NCBI GenBank assembly: GCA_950295325.1
Contig: OX485803.1
Coordinates: 36,345,554 to 36,409,553 of the forward strand
Length of the DNA stretch: 64,000 nt
Direction: 5' to 3'
Origin: Polytrichum commune
Taxonomy: Eukaryota; Streptophyta; Polytrichopsida; Polytrichales; Polytrichaceae
Under the pieces are notes generated by a model, which did not search any database, was not told the DNA's origin, and worked only from the letters and a program-made list of their open reading frames with translations. Every line of letters begins with the position of its first letter. Position 1 is the stretch's first letter. Shown in pieces: positions 57,521-64,000 of this stretch. A program made the position numbers and the translations under genes.

Positions 57521-58489
57521 TCTGCCCCCATATGCGACGCCCCTGTGGTCGACGGCCCTTCCCGTCCCCTCTCGCCCCCTGCCTCCCCTTCCCGCGACGT
57601 CACGGACTTCCAAATGCCATCCCTCTACCAGTTCTCGGCGGTGGACGCGGCCTCGGCCGTGGATTACTCCCGCGACATCGGCATCGACGACGGCGTCGTC
57701 AACAGCCCGCCCCCCGCACTTGTCGCCCGCGCCTACGCCCCGTCGCCCTCCCCCCTCTCCAAGGAGAAACGGACGCTCGTTCGTTTGGGGCACCTCTCGC
57801 CCTCTAAGGACAACGCCGTCGCTCGTCGCGGGCCGAGCCGGCGTCTCCGCATGGAAGGCCCCCGTTGCCACACCTCCCCCGCCGACTCCGTTCCTCCCCC
57901 CGCAACGTCCTCCGCCATCGTGAGCCCCCCACGCCTCGACTCCCCCCCGCCACTCACCAATACAATAGTTCCATCGGCTCCGGATGCTCCCGTCGACGCC
58001 CCCCTCGTTCCCACCGTTCCCCGCATGGACGTCCCCAAAGCCAAGGTGCCCTCCTCAACCCTAAACCCCTTTCCCGCTTTTGCTTCCCTTGTCTTCCGTT
58101 TGCGTGCCGTTCTCTTTACGAGCGCCCATCCCAAACCGCCCTCATTATTTTCCCCACTCCATTCCTATTCTTATCTTCCTATGACGTTGTTTCGCAGGTG
58201 GTTACCCGCTCGCTTGGTGCCCGGCCCTCCTCCACGTCCTCCTTGGATAGGCACGCCCTCAAGGCCGCATCTTCCGAGTCCGATCGTTGTCTGGCCCTCC
58301 GGAGAAGCGCAAGACGTTCCCTTTCGCAAACACCCTCGCATTCTACTTATAATACCACCTCTTACAATTCGGGAGCGCGTCCTGAAACATGCAAGAACGA
58401 CACATATTCCTGTCCAGGCAACACACAAGGATACAGTCGTGGGCCTGAGATTTTTAGAGCCATGGAGGCCGCCAAAAAAAAGGGCTTAG
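57521..58489 (+). CDS. Possible downstream exon, Pro/Ser/Arg-rich, unknown
   Basis: An open frame of 323 codons begins after a TTGCCCATAG acceptor (57520) and is Pro/Ser-rich with scattered Arg. Another candidate acceptor (GTTTCGCAG, 58196) lies inside. No domain is recognised and the preceding sequence is a GTT-rich microsatellite. It may be a C-terminal exon of the phosphatase gene, a decayed exon, or chance openness in GC-rich DNA. Confidence 0.3.
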   Translation, partial: SAPICDAPVVDGPSRPLSPPASPSRDVTDFQMPSLYQFSAVDAASAVDYSRDIGIDDGVVNSPPPALVARAYAPSPSPLSKEKRTLVRLGHLSPSKDNAVARRGPSRRLRMEGPRCHTSPADSVPPPATSSAIVSPPRLDSPPPLTNTIVPSAPDAPVDAPLVPTVPRMDVPKAKVPSSTLNPFPAFASLVFRLRAVLFTSAHPKPPSLFSPLHSYSYLPMTLFRRWLPARLVPGPPPRPPWIGTPSRPHLPSPIVVWPSGEAQDVPFRKHPRILLIIPPLTIRERVLKHARTTHIPVQATHKDTVVGLRFLEPWRPPKKRA

Positions 58490-58519
58490 CCACAAAAAAA
58501 AATAGTGGGTCGGACTAGT

Positions 58520-59090
58520 GTGACGTCTAGAAGCGTACTAGTGGGACGGACTCCCTAAATGGGCTTAGGTGTAGAACATATTTAAGTGCTTACTTTCTAT
58601 GCTATTCCAAGTTACTCAAGACATTGATGGTATTTCCATTATAATTGTATTTCAATCCCAATTAATTCATTCAACTTCCATTCATTCTTCGCACCTTCCC
58701 TTCCATTCATAACGAGTTGTGATTTCATACGCAACTATTTTCATGTATGCCTCACATTTTTGTTCACTTCCATGCCTTTATGTATAATAATAGTAGCATA
58801 CCATTATACATATGGGATTTTTAGTCGTCATTACTGGTCCAATTTTGAAAGGTGCATCCTTATATAGTCTCATAATCAACAAAAAGTCTCCAAATACCGA
58901 ATATAGTGTTAAAGATGGAATAAAGAAAATCATAGTAAAAATTAGACAAGAATCTAAATTCTTTATGAACAACTTGACCATCATAAACATTAAACTAATG
59001 GTCCAATAAAATCCAAATCGAATTACACACTTTGTTTGCATGGACTTTATAACATGGAACAAACAATGAATCGTTCATTACATTTCATAC
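58520..59090. other. Start of the large intron (minus strand)
   Basis: AT-rich, no gene seen. The donor GTATGAAATG at 59090 directly follows the NB-ARC exon. Confidence 0.55.
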
Positions 59091-60164
59091 CTCCTTTATG
59101 AATTGAGTTGAGGAACTCAAGTCCACACTCCAAACTCGAGTGGCCAAGTATTCTCCATCCTTTTCCACAATCATTCGTCCCATGTCACGTAGTTGGTCGT
59201 GCATTTCTATGTCTCCATATTCGTCAACATTTACCAATGACCGCTCTATCAACATATTGAAGGATTGTATTGGGGGCATATCATTCACGGTCCACACGTG
59301 CAAAACTCTATCTATTGACATGCCTCCAGGCCACACGTCCTTGCAAAAAAAGCATGCTATGTCCAAAAACATATTTTTTTCATCCGTTCCCAATCCATCA
59401 AAGCTTATCTTCAATGTGCTCCAAAGCTTCGTGTCTTCGAATTCTTGGTCACCATCCAAACATCTTCCCCTTTTCATTCTTCGTAATGCTCGCTCCCAAC
59501 ATCGCAACCTCCATTTATCCCGCAAAAATGCACCCAATACTCCAAGGCTTAAAGGCAAGCCATTGCAAGCTTCCACTATTCTTCCTCCTATATCACAAAA
59601 TCCAATTGGTAAAGAACCTCCGGACCCACATGAATGAAGGATAAAAAGCTCTTTTGCTGCAATTTCATCCAATGTCTCAACCTCTATTTTGTCATTCTCC
59701 TCCACACAATGTTTAATCTTGTCCCAATGGCGGGTTGTCATAATCAATGTGATGCCCACGTTGTCCCTCAAAATATCCGGATGGAGAAGTTCATCTAGTT
59801 GATCTTCATCCCGTATGTCGTCCAATATTATGAGAACCTTCTTACCAACCATAAATTGCTTCAACTTGTTTTGTGCATCCACCAAATGTGTTGGCAAGCT
59901 TTGAGGATCTTCTCCAAAGTCTTTTAACATGTCACATACAATTCCAAGTGAATCACTTTTATTCTTCAAGCCTTTGGCAAAACATGATGCATTGTATGCG
60001 GACTTCAATTTATGAAATATGTCATTTGCCAATGTAGTTTTCCCAATTCCACCCATGCCAATGACACCCAAAATCCTCGCTTCCTTGAGGCGATCCTTGA
60101 CTTTTGTAAGGTTTCGTTCAAGACCAACCACCATGTTGTTCACTTGCATGGTTGCCTCATTCAC
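59091..60164 (-). CDS. NB-ARC exon of the kinase-NB-ARC-LRR gene
   Basis: Exon of 358 codons from an acceptor (TTTATGTAG|GTG) to a donor (AAG GAG|GTATGA). All NB-ARC landmarks are present in order: P-loop VIGMGGIGKTTLA, kinase-2 KVLIILDDIRDEDQ, RNBS-B GITLIMTTRHWDK, GLPL in ACNGLPLSLGVLG, RNBS-D-like MFLDIACFF, and MHD in MHDQLRDMGRMI. The module binds ATP/ADP and acts as the switch of plant intracellular immune receptors. The intact MHD and P-loop argue for function. It joins in phase to the kinase exon (60296) over a 131-bp intron and, by phase and content, to the LRR exon at 42627. Confidence 0.88.
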
Positions 60165-60295
60165 CTACATAAATAGCGCATGCAATAAGAACATAATTCT
60201 CATTCCAAATTACACCCTCAAAGACCTGCATTTAATCTAAATCAATAGAAATAACAAGCTATAATTAGACTATTAAACACCAAAATGGTACGTAC

Positions 60296-61972
60296 CTCTA
60301 TAACATGTTTCTCCTTGACCTTCTTTGCCTTCTCAATTCTTGACTTCTTTTGGAGAGAGGCTCCATCATTTTCAAACTTGGGACATAGGCTCGCCGAATA
60401 TGATCCTCTCAAAAACATTTTCTTCAAATCAATCAATTTTTGACAAATTTCCGAAAATATCGGCCTTCGTAAAGGATCCTCCACCCAACATTCCTCGATC
60501 AACCTCGTAAGCTCTTCACAATTCATTGGCAATTGCGGCCTCTCAGATTCCTTAATTTTTATCAAAATGTCTTTGGTTTTCACAGGAAGGCTCCCAAATG
60601 GAGCACTTTGTGACAAGATCTCTGAACATGTCATAGCAAAGGACCATACATCAACTTGAAATAGACTTGCATGAGGTTCAAGCTTTTGATCAATTATCTC
60701 CGGTGCCATGTATTTAGGTGTACCAACACGATGGCACTTTTGTTCCTTGGGAACTTTGCTTGGAACCTCAATGTTGGAAGTACCATAGTTAGCCAACTTG
60801 ACCAAATATCGCCTAGAATTCAATTTTCCTCCTTCGATGGAATTGGGTCTCATGAGCACATTGTCCGGCTTCAAATCAAGATGGGCAACATGCATGTCAT
60901 GAAGATAACACATGCCACTTGCAATTTGATGCATGATATCAATTGCAAGAAGATATGATAACGGTTTGGACTGCTTCTTCAACATGCCACTCAAGCTCAT
61001 GTCCATGAACTCCATCACCAAATACAAATTCTCAAAAGAGTTTCTTGCTTTGAACTTCCGTAAGACTTTGAGAGTCCAAGAACACAACTCGTCTATGCTC
61101 CCACGTCCACAATAGATGAATTTGATGAGATTCGGATGGCTCAAGCCTGCCAAAATACCAACCTCTTTGCGGAGATTTTGGATTCCATTTGAAATTGGCA
61201 AAATCTTTGTTGCACATTTAAATCCCAACCACATTAATTCATACACAGCACCATATCCTCCTTTCCCAATTTGTTTCAAAAGTTTTGGTTTCAATGAATC
61301 AATGACAATTGGAACCTCCACACTGTCGAGTTCTCCACCCTCAAGTTGCAAGTCCCCCAATCTTTGCCATAAATGTTCTCTGCATTCATATTTGTTGCCA
61401 TTTTTGAGACTATCTTGAAGAATTTCTTCGTCATCCTCAATGTCTTTCAAGGTCGGCATGTCTAGATGAATGGTAAACATGACAGGTTGCGACTGTGGAT
61501 GGCTTGTTGAATGCATCTCAAGTATCACATCCCAACAACACCTCAAATCGTAAACACGTTCTCGAAAAACCTCCTTGTTATTTATTTGGAATGCAATTGC
61601 TTGACTCCGATTTTGATTTCCGCATTCACTCATCACAACTCCCAATTTTTGTGTAATGCAACATAGCTCCTCAATTGCGACACCAAGCTCTTGGACCTCG
61701 CTACTCAATGTGATCATCTCACGAACGCATACTTCGACTTCTTTAAGCTTGGTGAGAAGATGCTTACATTGCTTCTTATTCAATACTTCATTTCCATTTG
61801 AAATCCCTTCAAGTCTATGTATTTCTTTCTTCTGCCATTGCAGTAAATCTCCAACATCATATTCGTCAATGTTTCCTCTTTGCGGATATGTCCAAAACAT
61901 CATAAAGCAAGTTCCAATAAAATCCCAAAACCTTGATAGTTGCTCAAAAAACAATTCCAAAAGCTTTGCCAT
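60296..61972 (-). CDS. Kinase exon of the kinase-NB-ARC-LRR gene (possible pseudokinase)
   Basis: First coding exon, ATG at 61972 (MAKLLELFFEQL; the open frame extends upstream without ATG). About 200 N-terminal residues are helical/coiled (LQWQKKEIHRLEG, KQCKHLLTKLKEVEVCV), like the N-terminal bundle of MLKL- and RPW8-type proteins. The kinase domain follows: IGKGGYGAVYE glycine loop, ATKIL lysine, LRKEVGIL helix-C Glu, HLDLKPDNVLM catalytic loop, YMAPEI, and a tyrosine-kinase-like C-lobe ending CWVEDPLRRPIFSEIC. The DFG motif is replaced by NYG (KLANYGTS), which removes the Mg-coordinating Asp, so catalysis may be lost. Kinase-NB-LRR fusions were first described in mosses, as were hydrolase fusions in liverworts. 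Exon ends GAG|GTACGT at 60295. Confidence 0.85.
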
Positions 61973-62017
61973 GATGAAATATTTCCTAGAAAACCATATT
62001 GTCTCGATCACCAACAA

Positions 62018-64000
62018 GTGTCCAAAGAAATGGTAATCAACATGGTTCCAACCATATAAAAGTGGTCACTCCATCTGCAAACATCCATGTAACAAAAAGT
62101 CAAAGCGACAACCACTTTATATCTCCACAACTCAAAATATACATTGACATAGGTACATACAAATTGGCATTGAAGTAACCAATAATAAATGCAAGCATAT
62201 CAATCTAGTTAATCTTGGCCCCAAATGCTCTCTTATTAGCAACATGTGAAACACAACAAGGGCACCATCCATTTTGTTTCCTATACACATGCATTTTTTG
62301 AGTATTTAGATAGGGGCTAACATGCTAAAACTCAATATTATTCCAAAATGCTCCCCAATCCCTAAAAATATAACATTTAATTAAGATCATGGAAGTACAA
62401 ATTCAATGCACTTTACACTACATAAGTGTAGTATATTTTATAGACTTCATTGCTTCATTCATAAAATGAGTAAGTGCACAACATGAATAACTACACAATG
62501 TTCCCCCAAGATAAGAATTGAGTTCTAGATTAAATACAAGAATAAAAATTCTACTTTATGACATTTGTAGTCAATGAAAAATAAGGCGAAGTTATCAACT
62601 CGACATAACCCATAGGCTCCTCCGAATGAACTTATAAGCCACTTGCTACTACAAATGGGTGGTCACCCAAATGCAAGTCCTCAAGTGCTAGGAGGCAACA
62701 CTCCATTTAATGTCCCAATCAAAAACTTCAAGCAACCTCTTGAAAATTGAAAATCTCAATGTACAAATTCATGATTTTAGTTGATAATTATACTCCTATT
62801 TTTCTCCCGGTTATCAACCCAATATTGTCATCCTTGTGCTTAGTTCAATGAAGATTGACTTTGGATGCAGTGAAGATGAGACTCATGAGAGGTATAAGAT
62901 TACCTAGAATGTCTTCAAATTTTGAAGATTACAACACTATGTTCATCAAATAAAGATGTACAATCAAGTAAATAAGGCTTTTAGTTGCATATAATGGATG
63001 CCTGCTCATGAAAATTGGAATTATTGCCACAAAATAAGTTTTCCAAAAAATATAAAAAGCAAAGATCTCGTCCAATTTATCAGTGCATTGTAATAAGAAA
63101 TTTGATCATTGTTTTTCCTACCATCATATAAACATGTAAATTACTTGATTTTAAATGGCCATTAAGGAGCATCAATTCTAATGAACGCATAGTATTGGCC
63201 CCTACTCCAATCAAGATTGTCAATGAAGTGCAAGTTACGAGGCCAACAAGCCTCCATGTCAAATGCGGAATTCAAGATCTTCAAATGCCGATGTGGCACA
63301 AATTTGAGATGCAAAGTGTTGAAACTTCGAACTACCATAATACTATGGAATATAAGTGATGTGTTATTCAGAAGATGCAATAACCACCTCGTCTTCAGTC
63401 CCGATTAGTTCTTGAACTATTAGTCAAGTCATCATCATGATCAACTTTAAACTCAACCCATTGGCACTCTTGCAAAGCATATATAATGCAAAAAGATTTA
63501 AAGTTTCTCCAAACAGGAGGCAATTAGCTTATTGACGTTCACACGAACTACACAAAACCTGAATTCTGAATCTCTGCAAAAAGGCATTTTGTTTTTTCTA
63601 ATAGTCCATCCGTCCTTGTCTACTAGAGCAAAAAATCACCAAAAGTAGTTGAACATGCAAACAATTTTATTAAAGTACTTCTAGAGAATGGTATAGATAA
63701 TTGCAAGCAATTGATTTTTCACCCGGATTGCACGAGTGAGGAATTACGCACCAAGCCGTTGATAGGGATCCTTCAGGTGTTCATTTTGTATAGGAATAGC
63801 TCAAGCACAGACGGTGGAAAAGCACCACACAAGAGGAAGAAACCTGGGTGGCACAAAATCTGGTAATTCGTTGAAGCAATAAATGTATCAAAGACACTGC
63901 ACACTACAAGGAAAGCATACACATTGTTAGATGCTTGCACCTGTCCTAGGTTTGAATACTCTGAGAATCTCTTCCCAACCTCCAAAAGCATTAGAACTTA
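62018..64000. other. AT-rich DNA upstream of the resistance gene, no gene seen
   Basis: Only short open frames without recognisable motifs. The region should contain the promoter of the minus-strand gene, but no clear TATA box could be assigned. Confidence 0.5.

Overview
This is eukaryotic, plant-type nuclear DNA. It has spliced genes with GT/AG introns, TATA boxes, TTTAGGG-type telomere-like repeats, plant NB-LRR motifs and many transposon-type genes. The strongest lineage clue is a disease-resistance gene joining an N-terminal protein kinase to NB-ARC and LRR modules, a class first described in mosses. I therefore suggest a seed-free land plant, most likely a bryophyte, but the species cannot be named from the sequence.

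Layout. 1-11 kb: the end of a coiled-coil gene running off the left edge, a small protein of an unrecognised family, tandem repeats, a divergent kinase gene (7989-9611), and two GC-rich GTCCGC minisatellites sitting just upstream of TATA boxes. 11.3-13.8 kb: a 5'-truncated gag-type retroelement. 13.8-20.3 kb: gene-poor AT-rich DNA with a short poly(A) retroposon and minisatellites. 20.4-22.4 kb: an orphan LRR fragment. 22.8-27.2 kb: a second copy of the small unrecognised family facing a MULE-like transposase with a SWIM-like finger. 27.5-37.2 kb: gene A, a multi-exon gene with a ParB/sulfiredoxin-like motif followed by a degenerate DNA-methyltransferase-like fold; two of its introns carry hairpin-bearing satellite arrays. 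38.4-62.0 kb (minus strand): one kinase-NB-ARC-LRR gene whose last intron, as modelled, is about 16.5 kb. That intron holds a DUF7869-type transposase, a gag-type element, a 200-base assembly gap, and plus-strand gene B (51.7-56.2 kb). Gene B repeats the ParB-like plus methyltransferase-like layout and lies among about 26 copies of a 22-bp palindrome. An FCP1-like phosphatase exon follows it. 62-64 kb: nothing recognised.

How it fits together. The most interesting signal is the pair of divergent genes A and B. Both place a [D/E]GxH motif before a permuted methyltransferase-like domain that has lost its catalytic motif IV, and each sits inside its own family of short inverted repeats: palindromes around B, stem-loops in A's introns. 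This resembles a DNA-binding protein with its cognate site array, perhaps a mobile system, but that is inference. Several elements (DUF7869 transposase, gag, gene B) are interrupted by TAG where reading continues in frame, as expected if CAG glutamine codons decayed in silenced elements. All domain calls are by eye; no database search was possible.
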